From Saccharothrix deserti (GTDB lineage Bacteria; Actinomycetota; Actinomycetes; Mycobacteriales; Pseudonocardiaceae), in NCBI RefSeq assembly GCF_009769385.1, contig NZ_VKAB01000024.1:140083-204082 (forward strand): a stretch of 64,000 nucleotides of DNA, read 5' to 3'. The notes beneath the pieces are model-generated. The model was not told where the DNA came from and ran no database searches. It saw nothing but the letters and a program-made list of their open reading frames with translations. Shown here piece after piece: positions 16,052 to 25,039 of the stretch; the first letter of the stretch is position 1; the number at the start of each line of letters is the position of its first letter. The position numbers were made by a program, and so were the translations under genes.

Positions 16052-19000
16052 TCAGTCCACGGGTTCCACGCGGACGTCGTCCACGCGGAACTCGCCGGAG
16101 GAACCCCGGAACCCGAAGTCGAGGGACACGTTGTCCACGACCGGGTTGGCGTCCGCACGGTAGGTGCGTTCGACGTACTTCCACTGGCCCGGCGCCGTGT
16201 CGCCGGCGGGCAGCCAGGTCCGCTGCTCCACGCCGATCTGCGCGCCGCCGTCACGTGACGACACGAAGAGGTACGCGCCCACGGTACGTCCCGGCACGTA
16301 GTTGGTCAGCTGGTACCAGTACGACACCTTGTAGGTCTTGCCCGGAGTCACCGAGATGGGCGACGCGCCCTGCTTGCGGTTGTGGAACGACATGTTGAAC
16401 GAGCCGTTGCCGCTGGTGTCGGTGCTGGCGAAGTACAGCGACCGGGTGCCTGTTCGGCCGCGGTCGGACGCGATCACCCTGGTGTACGGGCCGGTGCCCG
16501 CCGCCTGCCAGACGTCCGACTCGTCCGCCTCGAAGCTGTGCCGGTGGACCGGCACCAGCAGGCGGTACGCGTCGTAGACCCGCTTGATCAACGCGGCCTC
16601 GTCGGCGCCCGGCTGGGTGCTCGCCTGCTCGGCCGCGTCCACTTCGGCCTTGAACGCCCCGAAGCTGGCCGCGGTGTAGTCGTCGGCCGACACGGTCCTG
16701 GCCTTCGCCAGCACGGTCGGGAACGGCTCGGCGGTGATCGTCACGGGTGCGCTGACCGTGGTGGAGCCGTCGAGCCGTCGTGCGACGACCTTGTAGTGCA
16801 TGGCGCCACCGTAGATCGTGTCCTCATAGGACAGCGCCCACCGGTTGTCGACGATCTTCTCCCAGCCTGAGCCCGGATCGGTGCTCGGGTCGGTGCCGGC
16901 CACCGCCGCGTCACGGGTGCGGTAGAGGTCGAACGCGATCACGTCCCGCGGCCTGGTCCACGACACGGTCCCGGTCCGGTCGCCGAACCGGCCGGACGCG
17001 AGCACCGTGCCGGCGGGCAGCGAGTCGACCTCGACGTCGCCGAACCTGGCGGTCTGCGTGGTGGCGACACCGGCGTGCACGACGTCCACCATCGGGACGT
17101 CCGCGGTGGCCACCTGCTCCCACACCTGCCCGTCCTCGGACACCAGCGCCGTGATCCGGTGGCTGTCGGCGAGCCGGATCAGCTTGACGTACGGGTGGGT
17201 GGCCGCCTGGTGGCCCTTGAGGTCCACCGCGAACGGGCTCCGGGTGATCCCGCCGGTGGCGTTCTGGCCGGCGGTGCCGGTGCCGATGTCGGTGCGGGTG
17301 TCCAGCGAGCGGTACTTGAACGACAGCGCGCCGGTGGCGTCCACGCCGAGGTAGGCGTACCGGCCGACCGCGTCGGCGCTGTCGCGCAGGATCACGCCGC
17401 CCGCGCCGTCCAGCTTGGCGGAGACGACCGTGCTGCCTTGGGCGAGCCTGCTGACCGTGACCAGCGAGTCGGCGTGGAAGCGGTTGTAGATGGCGGTGTC
17501 GTCACCGCCGCCGAAACCGGTGCCGGACGCGCCGTTCACCGTGATGGCACTGCCTTCCACGGAGGACGATCCGCCGGTCGCGTTGCCGATCACGTCGTCC
17601 CGCCACGGCCCGTTGCGCAGGCCGGCGGTGTGCGCCTGGGTGACCACCGCCTTGATCGCGTTCGACGGCCGGCCGAGACCCTGGCCGTTGACCGCGGTGA
17701 CCCGGTAGAAGAACGTCCCGGCCGACGGCGTCTTGTCGATGTGCGACGTGCCCCGCACGCCGTGGGCGACCGGGTAGAACGGGCCCTGCTCGCGAACGGC
17801 CCGGGTGATCGTGTACGAGGTGGCGCCCGCGGCGGGGCGCCAGGTCAGGCCCACCGCGTTCGAGCCCGGCGTGGCCACCGCGACGTCGACGGCCGACGGC
17901 GCGCTCGGCTTGACCTCGTCGGTGCCCAGGTCCAGCACCACGGCGCTGGACGGCGGCACCGCCACCACACCGGCGATGATCGGGAGACGCCTGCCGGTCA
18001 CGAGGTCCACGACTGCGTTTTGACCGTCACCTTCCCCGGCTGTGGTCTGATTGCCGCCTCCGGCGGCGGTGGGCAGCCGCACGTGGTGCGCCTTGGCGTT
18101 GCCGTGTTCGGGACGGGTGCCGTTCACGGCCATGAGGTACTTGCCGTACCGGGCGGTCAGCAGGTCCGGGTAGCCGGAGTACGGGTTGTCGGACATCCAG
18201 TTGTCGCGGACGACCGTGCCGACGCCCGGCTGGTACGCGATCGGCGCGAGTTCGCCGGTCATCGCGAGCGGACGGTCCGGCGCGGTGTACCGGTCGTAGA
18301 ACATCGGGTCTTCCACCGCGTTCGGGCGCAGCACGTAGTCCTGGTACGCCAGCACGCCCTGGGTCTGGAGCTGGACGAGCTGGTCGTGGTCGCCGTGCTG
18401 GGCGTGCAGCCTGCCGTTGCCGAGGAAGCCGCGGTTGCGCTGGAACAGGCTGCCGAACAGGTGGGTGTCGCCGTCGCGGACGGAGACGTACATGTTGTCG
18501 ATGTCCACCCACGCGAACGGCCGCTTGGCGTCGTCGCGGGAGATGCCGAGCCTGGCCAGCTCCTCGTCGGTGTACCGGGCGGGGTCGGTGTGCGGCAGCA
18601 CGACACCGGCGGCGGCCTTGCCGCCGAGCACGGCGTACTCCGCGCGCTTGCCGGTGACGTACTCGTAGGTCTTCGGCAGCCGCAGGTCGTACTTGTGGTT
18701 CGCCAGCACGTTGTTGAAGTACGGGAAGTACTGGTTGTCGACCAGTTGCTGCTGCGCGAACCCGACCGCCTCGCGGGCGTAGCCCCAGAACGGTGTCCAC
18801 TCGGGACCGGCGTACTTGTCCGCGTTGTCGGCCATGAACTGCTCCAGCGCGGCGAACATGAGGCCACGGCCGGAGTTGATGTCCGACGCGTACGCGATGC
18901 GGCCGGGGTAGGCGGCGTTGCGTTCGTCGATCACCTGCTGCATGAGCATCACGCGGTTGCCGTTGGCGTCCGTGCTCTGGTAGCGGGTGTGGCCGCGGGC

Positions 19001-20674
19001 GTGGACGTTGCGCAGCGCCAGCTTGAGGATCTCGTTGTTGAGCTCTTCGTCGCCCGCGTGGTCCAAGGTGCGGAAGAACCACGACGTCACGTAGTTCGTA
19101 GACTCGCCGTAGTTGCCGACGTAGGTGTTCTCGCGGGTCTGGCCGTCACGGGTGACGCCGGTGTAGTGCTTGCCGTACGGCAGCCGCCGCACCACCTTGC
19201 CCTCGGCGTCGAGCTTGCTCTTCGCCAACCCGCGCATGACGACCTTCAGGTAGGCCTCGTTGTAGACGGCGTTGCGGTCGTGCTGGAACAACGAGTGGTA
19301 GAGGTCCAGCTCCTCGCCGTTCGGCCCGACGAGCACTTCCTCGCCGAGGAACGGGCGGGAGCCGAGCGCTTCGCCCACGATCGCGTGGCTGCGCGGCTTG
19401 CCCTCGAAGAACCCGGACCCGATGACGCGCAGGCCTTCGTGCGCCTTCCACGCGCCCTCGTAGGTGTACATGACCTGGTTGTAGATGTAGGACAGCCGGG
19501 ACCGCGCGAAGTCGAAGTTGGCCTTGAGGACGCGTTCCCACGCCTCGCCCCTGGTGAGCGCGCCGCCGGTCCAGTCGACGCCGGCGAGGCTGTTCGGGCC
19601 GTCGGCGGTGCCGGTCTCGAAGGGCTGCCCCAGGAAGTCGGTGAACCGCTGCGCGCCGTAGACCTGGTCGTCGGCGATGAGGTTCTCCACGATGTACAGC
19701 GCTTCGCCGAGCGCGGAGTAGTAGCCGCCCCAGTCGGACTGGTGGCCGCCGTCGCCGAGGCTGCGCACGTTGCCGTAGTACTGCTTGGTGAAGTTGTCGA
19801 TCGACTTGAAGACGCGGTCGAGCGCGAGTCGCTTGTCCGCCGGTGTCTTGGCGGGGGACCAGTCGGTCAGCAGGACCTCGGTGTAGAACCGCAGCTCGTC
19901 CTGGTACCGGCTGATGTTCAGGGTGGCGCCGGGGCTCGCGTCCGATTTCGCGCTCAGCCGGTCGAACAGGGCGAGCTGCTCGGACCGCAGCCCGTCGATC
20001 TTGGCCTTCTCCTCGGCGGCGGTCAGCGCGGGCGCGGCCTTGGTGGTCGGCTGGTAGCCGGTGTCGTCCTCGTCCGCCATGTCCAGTTCGGGGCTGGTGT
20101 GCACGAGGGCCTGGTAGTACTTGCGGGACCGCTCGGTGGCGGTGGCCGTGAGGCTCGGGTGGTAGGTGCGGAGGATCAGCTCGACCCGCTCGCGCCCTTG
20201 GGTCGACGAGAGCGGCAACATGGCCGTGTTGACGAAGAACCGGCCGTCGAGGCCCTTGCCGGTGCCGGTGTTGATGGCCTCGTAGTCGCCTTGCGACCGG
20301 TAGGTGGTCTGTGCGCCGTTGACGAACAGCACGGTCTTGTAGGTCGAGACGTCCTCGCCCCAGAACTTCAGGCTGAGGTAGTTCTGCGCGGCCGGGTCGA
20401 CCTTGACCGAGAGTCTGAGGTCGCCGAGGTGGCTCGTGGGCGGCGACAACGGCTCGGCCACGCGCGCCTTGCGCCCGTTGGCGCCGTCGACCACCGTGGT
20501 CGAGTCACCGGAGAAGTCGTGCGCCCGTTCGGATTCCGGGTCGCCGAACGTGACCGTGTCGACGGTGCCGCCAGTGGCTGCCGCGGCGGCTGTTGTCGTG
20601 GCCGGCAGGAGCGCGGCTACGAGTGTGAGGGTGACCGCGGTCACCGATGCAGGGAGCCGGACGTATCGCATCAT
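16052..20674 (-). CDS. Very large secreted multidomain polysaccharide-active protein, lyase-like core
   Basis: The product has 1540 residues. Start ATG 20674 has GAGGGTGG just upstream. A secretion signal ends near residue 34 (TTTAAAAA). An N-terminal beta domain follows, then a helical core (about 215-620; NYGESTNYVTSWFFRTL, SDINSGRGLMFAALEQFM) and a long beta region (about 640-910). This alpha-toroid plus beta-sandwich order resembles polysaccharide lyases of the chondroitin/hyaluronate type, but I cannot assign a family. The C-terminal half carries a fibronectin III module, a concanavalin-like domain, a second FN3-like unit, a FIVAR-like helix pair (YTAASFGAFKAEVDAAEQAS) and a CBM_4_9-like module. 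It lies under the operator at 20703. It probably releases oligosaccharides for the importer at 21547-25039. Confidence 0.7.
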   Translation of the reverse strand: MMRYVRLPASVTAVTLTLVAALLPATTTAAAAATGGTVDTVTFGDPESERAHDFSGDSTTVVDGANGRKARVAEPLSPPTSHLGDLRLSVKVDPAAQNYLSLKFWGEDVSTYKTVLFVNGAQTTYRSQGDYEAINTGTGKGLDGRFFVNTAMLPLSSTQGRERVELILRTYHPSLTATATERSRKYYQALVHTSPELDMADEDDTGYQPTTKAAPALTAAEEKAKIDGLRSEQLALFDRLSAKSDASPGATLNISRYQDELRFYTEVLLTDWSPAKTPADKRLALDRVFKSIDNFTKQYYGNVRSLGDGGHQSDWGGYYSALGEALYIVENLIADDQVYGAQRFTDFLGQPFETGTADGPNSLAGVDWTGGALTRGEAWERVLKANFDFARSRLSYIYNQVMYTYEGAWKAHEGLRVIGSGFFEGKPRSHAIVGEALGSRPFLGEEVLVGPNGEELDLYHSLFQHDRNAVYNEAYLKVVMRGLAKSKLDAEGKVVRRLPYGKHYTGVTRDGQTRENTYVGNYGESTNYVTSWFFRTLDHAGDEELNNEILKLALRNVHARGHTRYQSTDANGNRVMLMQQVIDERNAAYPGRIAYASDINSGRGLMFAALEQFMADNADKYAGPEWTPFWGYAREAVGFAQQQLVDNQYFPYFNNVLANHKYDLRLPKTYEYVTGKRAEYAVLGGKAAAGVVLPHTDPARYTDEELARLGISRDDAKRPFAWVDIDNMYVSVRDGDTHLFGSLFQRNRGFLGNGRLHAQHGDHDQLVQLQTQGVLAYQDYVLRPNAVEDPMFYDRYTAPDRPLAMTGELAPIAYQPGVGTVVRDNWMSDNPYSGYPDLLTARYGKYLMAVNGTRPEHGNAKAHHVRLPTAAGGGNQTTAGEGDGQNAVVDLVTGRRLPIIAGVVAVPPSSAVVLDLGTDEVKPSAPSAVDVAVATPGSNAVGLTWRPAAGATSYTITRAVREQGPFYPVAHGVRGTSHIDKTPSAGTFFYRVTAVNGQGLGRPSNAIKAVVTQAHTAGLRNGPWRDDVIGNATGGSSSVEGSAITVNGASGTGFGGGDDTAIYNRFHADSLVTVSRLAQGSTVVSAKLDGAGGVILRDSADAVGRYAYLGVDATGALSFKYRSLDTRTDIGTGTAGQNATGGITRSPFAVDLKGHQAATHPYVKLIRLADSHRITALVSEDGQVWEQVATADVPMVDVVHAGVATTQTARFGDVEVDSLPAGTVLASGRFGDRTGTVSWTRPRDVIAFDLYRTRDAAVAGTDPSTDPGSGWEKIVDNRWALSYEDTIYGGAMHYKVVARRLDGSTTVSAPVTITAEPFPTVLAKARTVSADDYTAASFGAFKAEVDAAEQASTQPGADEAALIKRVYDAYRLLVPVHRHSFEADESDVWQAAGTGPYTRVIASDRGRTGTRSLYFASTDTSGNGSFNMSFHNRKQGASPISVTPGKTYKVSYWYQLTNYVPGRTVGAYLFVSSRDGGAQIGVEQRTWLPAGDTAPGQWKYVERTYRADANPVVDNVSLDFGFRGSSGEFRVDDVRVEPVD

Positions 20675-20702
20675 CGCGAGTGCCACCCTCTGTGTGCAGG
20701 TG

Positions 20703-20718
20703 TAGAAAGCGGTTTCTA
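20703..20718. promoter_or_regulatory. LacI-type operator between divergent genes
   Basis: TAGAAAGCGGTTTCTA lies 29 bases from the large secreted-protein start and 33 bases from the hydrolase start. The arms TAGAAA/TTTCTA are perfectly inverted around a CG-containing core, as is usual for LacI-family sites. Related sequences occur at 22936, 23049 and 29590. Confidence 0.7.
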
Positions 20719-20750
20719 TGAACCTAGCGGTGAGGTAGGGAACAGACAAG

Positions 20751-21491
20751 ATGGAAGTACAGCAAGCGGTTGTGCTCGTGCATGGCTGGGGTGCGTCGGC
20801 TGCCGCTTGGGACGCGCACCTGCCGTTGCTCGCCGGTCGTCACGCGATCGTCCTGGACCTTCCCGGTCACGGCGTCACGCCGGGATGTCGAGCGGGCGCC
20901 GACATCCCGGGCATTGTGGACGGTCTGGCCGCCGTGATCGCCGCGTCGGCCGGAACGCCCGCAGTCGTCGTCGGTCATTCGATGGGCGGGCAGATCGCCG
21001 TGCGGCTGGCCGTCGACCATCCCGAACTGGTCCGCGCCGTGGCCGTGATCGACCCGGCCTACGGGGCCGACGACGACGAACTGGCCGGGTGTGCCGACCG
21101 GCTCGCCGACCTCGAACGACGGGGGAGTGAGGCGGGAGCGGAGTTCGTGGATGCCGCATTCGACGGTGGGAGTGGCGATTCCGCGCTCTGGCGTGACGCC
21201 CGCCGCCAGATGTCGGCCACCAGTGGCACCGTGCTGGCCCGGCTGTACCGGTCGATGTACCTGGACGACGGTGCGATCGGCGGTCGACAGGCCGCTGCGG
21301 AGTACCTGTCCCGGCTGCCGGTGCCGCTGCTCAGCCTGTACTCCACGCAGTACGCCGCCCACTGGGCGGAGTCGCTGCCGTTGCCGCCGGGTTCACGCGT
21401 GGTGACCTGGCTGGGGCTGAGTCACTACCTGCACCAAGAGCGACCGGCCGCGTTCTGCGACCTGCTGCTGGACTGGCTCTCCACGCTCTGA
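20751..21491 (+). CDS. Alpha/beta hydrolase
   Basis: The product has 246 residues. It has a canonical fold with the oxyanion motif HGWG, nucleophile elbow GHSMGG (Ser about residue 83), an acid in the VIDP/SLYST region and a final His in GLSHYLHQERP. There is no signal peptide. It is divergent from the large secreted protein and shares its operator, so it probably belongs to the same regulon. Removal of acyl or feruloyl groups from imported oligosaccharides is one possibility, but the sequence does not show the substrate. Confidence 0.8.
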   Translation: MEVQQAVVLVHGWGASAAAWDAHLPLLAGRHAIVLDLPGHGVTPGCRAGADIPGIVDGLAAVIAASAGTPAVVVGHSMGGQIAVRLAVDHPELVRAVAVIDPAYGADDDELAGCADRLADLERRGSEAGAEFVDAAFDGGSGDSALWRDARRQMSATSGTVLARLYRSMYLDDGAIGGRQAAAEYLSRLPVPLLSLYSTQYAAHWAESLPLPPGSRVVTWLGLSHYLHQERPAAFCDLLLDWLSTL

Positions 21492-21502
21492 CACAACGGG
21501 CA

Positions 21503-21533
21503 GGCCCCTGGCGCTGCAGGGGCGCCAGGGGCC
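21503..21533. terminator. Bidirectional terminator hairpin
   Basis: GGCCCCTGGCGC and GCGCCAGGGGCC form a perfect 12-bp stem around a 7-base loop, between the converging hydrolase and binding-protein genes. Confidence 0.85.
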
Positions 21534-21546
21534 GTGCACCGCAGGA

Positions 21547-22878
21547 TCACTCGACTACGGTGATCCCGCTCTGCTTGAGGTCGTCGACGATCCACTTCTG
21601 CATCTCGGGCGCGATGTCGGCCACCCGGATCTGCTTGTCGACCGCCTTGCCCCACAGGTCCGCGAGGTGCTCGAACGCGGGCTGGGAGTTCGGCCCGTAC
21701 TGCCAGTCGCCCTTCTGCGTCTTGACCGCACCGGTGACGACCGACTGCCACTTGTCCGCGTGCGCGCCGATGAGCTGGACCGGCTTGGAGATGTCGGTGT
21801 ACGGCGCCGGGTCGGCCACGGCCGGGAACCACGACGAGCCCTTCTCCGGGTCCGCGATCAGGCTGATCGCGGTCTTGTCGGTCGACGCCCAGTGCGCGAA
21901 CTCCACCGCGGCGGCCGGGTTCGCGCACTTGGTGTTGACCGAGTACACCCGGGTGAACGACACGTTGGCCGGCGCTTCGCCCGCGAAGGTCAGGTTCGGC
22001 GCGGGCTCCCACTGGCCGAGGCCGGTGGTCAGGTTCTTCTGCATGCTCTTGGTCTGCCAGGTGGACAGCTGGCGGGTCGCGATGCGCCCGTCGTTGTACT
22101 GCTGCATCATCGCCGCGAACTCGGCGTAGGAGATCTTCTCCACCAGGTCGTTGTCGATGAGCTGCTGGAGGATGTCCGCGGCCTGCTTGGTGTCCGCGCT
22201 GTCCACGTCGACCTTCCAGCCGTCGCCGTCGAGCTGCCACCAGCGGGCGCCCGCCTGCCACGCCAGGTACACGTAGGTCGTGTAGTCCTCGCCGGCCAGG
22301 TTGAAGATCTTGACGCCCTGGGCGTTGAGCTTCTTGCCCGCCTCGACGAACTCCTCCCACGTGGTGGGGTACTGCACTCCGGCCTTCTGGTACACCGCCG
22401 CGTTGTAGAGCATGAAGTTCGGGATGTTCGCCGCGGGCAACCCGAACGCGCGGTCGCCGGCACGCGCGGCCTCCCACGCGATCGGCGTGTACTCGGCCTT
22501 GTACGGCTCGATGTAGTCGCTGATGTCCGCGACGATGCCGTCGGAGGCCAGCGAGTTGACCGTCTCGGTGATCGTGTCGAACACGCAGGGACCGCCGCCG
22601 GCGGCGTACGCGTTGCGCAGCGCCTTGTGCAACTCGGGGTTGCCCTGCTGCTGGGTGAACTTCACCGTGATGGGGCCGCCGAGCTTGTTGTACTCGTCGG
22701 CGAGACCCTTCAGGTACTGGTTGCTGCCCCAGAACTCGATGGTGACCGGCTCGCCCGAGTACGTGCTCGGCGCCGCGGCCTCCTGGGACCCTCCGGCTCC
22801 GCCGCCACCACAGGCGGCCAGCGAGAGGATGAGCACCCCGGCCACCGCGGTTGCCCAACGCGTCCTTGCGTTTCGCAT
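21547..22878 (-). CDS. Sugar ABC transporter substrate-binding lipoprotein
   Basis: The product has 443 residues. ATG at 22878 follows AAGGAG with a good spacing. The lipobox is LSLAAC. The mature protein opens with VTIEFWGSNQYLKGLADEYNK, the pattern of family 1 extracellular solute-binding proteins for oligosaccharides. Aromatic residues of likely sugar-stacking sites are frequent (ARWWQLDG, SSWFPA). It is transcribed away from the two permeases at 23100 and 24071, which must be its partners. An operator-like site lies 58 bases upstream of its start. Confidence 0.9.
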   Translation of the reverse strand: MRNARTRWATAVAGVLILSLAACGGGGAGGSQEAAAPSTYSGEPVTIEFWGSNQYLKGLADEYNKLGGPITVKFTQQQGNPELHKALRNAYAAGGGPCVFDTITETVNSLASDGIVADISDYIEPYKAEYTPIAWEAARAGDRAFGLPAANIPNFMLYNAAVYQKAGVQYPTTWEEFVEAGKKLNAQGVKIFNLAGEDYTTYVYLAWQAGARWWQLDGDGWKVDVDSADTKQAADILQQLIDNDLVEKISYAEFAAMMQQYNDGRIATRQLSTWQTKSMQKNLTTGLGQWEPAPNLTFAGEAPANVSFTRVYSVNTKCANPAAAVEFAHWASTDKTAISLIADPEKGSSWFPAVADPAPYTDISKPVQLIGAHADKWQSVVTGAVKTQKGDWQYGPNSQPAFEHLADLWGKAVDKQIRVADIAPEMQKWIVDDLKQSGITVVE

Positions 22879-22935
22879 CTTTGCTCCTTGCCGACCCGCA
22901 CGACCGCCAGGAGCAAGGGGTCTCCCGGCAGCAGG

Positions 22936-22951
22936 AAGAAAACGCTTTCTA
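22936..22951. promoter_or_regulatory. LacI-type operator of the binding-protein gene
   Basis: On the minus strand the site reads TAGAAAGCGTTTTCTT, 14 of 16 matches to the site at 20703. It is flanked by an extra inverted CAGGA/TCCTG pair. Confidence 0.65.
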
Positions 22952-23048
22952 TCCTGAGGCCCGTTGCGGTCACTGTCAACGGTCGTCTCACCAGGTGTAC
23001 GAGTCTGTTGCCTGCTCGTTGACCCGATCAAAGCTTGAGTTGTAGCGT

Positions 23049-23064
23049 CAGCAAACGGTTTCCA
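23049..23064. promoter_or_regulatory. LacI-type operator of the permease-GH36 operon
   Basis: CAGCAAACGGTTTCCA matches the site at 20703 in 12 of 16 positions, 36 bases before the first permease start. Weaker than the other sites. Confidence 0.5.
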
Positions 23065-23099
23065 AGGGTGGTTCCGTTACGTGACCGGAGAGGTGTCGG

Positions 23100-24074
23100 A
23101 TGGTCAACGTTGACACGGCAAGTCGGCCACCGCGCGCGGTGAGGCCGGATGCCGCGCCGCGCGCGGCGCCCGGACGGCGGTCGCGCCGGGTGCACGGCGC
23201 TCCCCGCCTGTCGGGCCTGCTGTTCACCGCGCCGTTCCTGGTCGGCTTCGCGCTGGTGTTCCTGGTCCCGTTCGGCTACGCGCTGTACCAGAGCGCGTTC
23301 GTCGAGCGGAAGTCCGGTTCCGGCTTCGGCCGTGCCGTGACGGAGTTCGTCGGGGTCGACAACTACGTGCGCGGGCTGTCCGATCCGGTCTTCTGGCAGG
23401 CCACGTTCCGGGTCGTGGTGTTCGCGGTCGTGCAGATCCCCGTCATGCTGCTGCTGGCCCTGGTGATGGCCCTGCTGCTCGACGCCGTGACGGGGCGTAA
23501 GACCAGGTACTTCCGCCTCGGCCTGCTCATCCCGTACATGATCCCGCTGATGGTCGGCTCGCTGATCTGGCTGTACCTGTACTCGCCGCGCCTGGGCCCG
23601 CTCACCGACGCGGGGCGGCGACTCGGGCTGGAGCTCGACTTCTTCTCCGTCGACCTGCTGTGGTACTCCATCGGCAACCTGCTGACCTGGGGTCACGTCG
23701 GCTTCAACATGCTCATTCTCTACAGCGCGCTGCGCGCGGTGCCGAGGGAGCTGTTCGAGGCCGCGCGCATCGACGGTGCCTCCGAGCTGCGCATCGCGCT
23801 GTCGATCAAGGTGCCCTACGTGCGCGGCACGGTCGTGCTGACCGGGATGCTGTCGATCATCGGGATGTTGCAGATCTTCGCCGAGCCGACGGTGTTCCGG
23901 GTGACCTCGCCGGAGACGGTGACGTCGAACTTCACCCCGATCATGATGATCTTCAACCAGGCCTTCAAGGCGGGCAACTACAACTACGCGGCGGCACTGT
24001 CGGTGATCCTCGCGATCGTCGTCGGAGCGGCTTCGGCGTTGTTCTACCGCCTCGGGAACAGGACGCAGTCATGA
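23100..24074 (+). CDS. Sugar ABC transporter permease (MalF type)
   Basis: The product has 324 residues from ATG 23100 with GGAGAGG upstream. A basic N-terminus is followed by six membrane helices starting LSGLLFTAPFLVGFALVFLVP. The ATPase-docking EAA loop is EAARIDGASELRIALSIKVP. It pairs with the next permease (ATGA overlap) and with the binding protein encoded divergently at 21547. No ATP-binding subunit is encoded nearby. Actinomycetes often use a shared MsiK-type ATPase for such CUT1 importers. Confidence 0.9.
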   Translation: MVNVDTASRPPRAVRPDAAPRAAPGRRSRRVHGAPRLSGLLFTAPFLVGFALVFLVPFGYALYQSAFVERKSGSGFGRAVTEFVGVDNYVRGLSDPVFWQATFRVVVFAVVQIPVMLLLALVMALLLDAVTGRKTRYFRLGLLIPYMIPLMVGSLIWLYLYSPRLGPLTDAGRRLGLELDFFSVDLLWYSIGNLLTWGHVGFNMLILYSALRAVPRELFEAARIDGASELRIALSIKVPYVRGTVVLTGMLSIIGMLQIFAEPTVFRVTSPETVTSNFTPIMMIFNQAFKAGNYNYAAALSVILAIVVGAASALFYRLGNRTQS

Positions 24075-25039
24075 CCATTCTCGCTGCCACCGGCAAAGAC
24101 GGCGATCAGCTGGACGCGTCCGAGCGGCAACCGGGCGTCACCGGCAAGCCGCGACGCGGTGGGGGCGACGAACCGGCCGTCGGGGTGCAGGTGCCGCGGT
24201 CGTCGCGGATCCTGGTGCTGGTCGGGCTGGTGCTGTTCCTGATCTACTCGGTCGCCCCGGTGTGGTGGCTGCTCGTGTCCGCCACCAAGAACGAGTCGGA
24301 CCTGATCAACACCAACGGGCTGTGGTTCGCCGAGTTCAACCTGTTCGACAACCTGCGGCAGATCTTCGCCTACGAGGACGGCATCTTCCTGCGCTGGACG
24401 CTGAACTCGCTGCTGTACGCGGGGGTCGGCTCGGTGGTCAACACGGTGCTGGCGCTCGCGGCGGGCTACGGCCTGGCGCGGTTCACGTTCCCCGGCAAGA
24501 AGCTGATCCTCGGCCTGGTGATCGGCTCGTTCCTGATCCCGTACGCCATGCTGACCCTGCCGCTGTACCTGCTGTTCTCGAAGCTCGGCATGGTGAACAC
24601 GGTGTGGGCGGTGCTGATCCCGACGTTCATCTCGCCGTTCAGCGTGTACCTGGCGAAGGTCTACACCGAGGGCGCGATCCCGCCGGAACTGCTGGAGGCG
24701 GCCCGCATCGACGGCGCGGGCGAGCTGCGGATCTTCTTCCAGATCGTGGTGCGCATGGTGGCGACCGGCGGCGCGACGATCTTCCTGCTCTCGTTCGTGG
24801 CGTCGTGGAACGGCTTCTTCCTGCCGATGACGATGTTGCAGGGCGCGGAGAACTGGACCATGACGCTGGGCATCTACAACTGGCTGGTGCAGAGCATGAC
24901 GAACGCCTCGGCCTCGACCGACTTCACCGCGATCGTCATCACGGGCGCGTTGCTGTCGGTGATCCCGTTGACCGCGGTCATGTTGATGATGCAGCGGTTC
25001 TGGAAGAGCGGCGTGTCGCTCGGCGCGGTGAAGTCGTGA
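24071..25039 (+). CDS. Sugar ABC transporter permease (MalG type)
   Basis: The product has 322 residues, starting inside the stop of the first permease (ATGA). After a 45-residue hydrophilic N-terminus there are six membrane helices (ILVLVGLVLFLIYSVAPVWW onward) and an EAA loop EAARIDGAGELRIFFQIVVR. It forms the importer pore with the upstream permease. Its stop overlaps the GTG of the GH36 gene, coupling import with oligosaccharide cleavage. Confidence 0.9.
   Translation: MTILAATGKDGDQLDASERQPGVTGKPRRGGGDEPAVGVQVPRSSRILVLVGLVLFLIYSVAPVWWLLVSATKNESDLINTNGLWFAEFNLFDNLRQIFAYEDGIFLRWTLNSLLYAGVGSVVNTVLALAAGYGLARFTFPGKKLILGLVIGSFLIPYAMLTLPLYLLFSKLGMVNTVWAVLIPTFISPFSVYLAKVYTEGAIPPELLEAARIDGAGELRIFFQIVVRMVATGGATIFLLSFVASWNGFFLPMTMLQGAENWTMTLGIYNWLVQSMTNASASTDFTAIVITGALLSVIPLTAVMLMMQRFWKSGVSLGAVKS

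Noticed and set aside
17075..21130. 1351-codon open frame on the + strand
   Set aside because: It is antisense to the 1540-residue secreted protein. Its composition is typical of a GC-rich shadow frame with no domain, and the minus-strand product has a clear signal peptide and modules.
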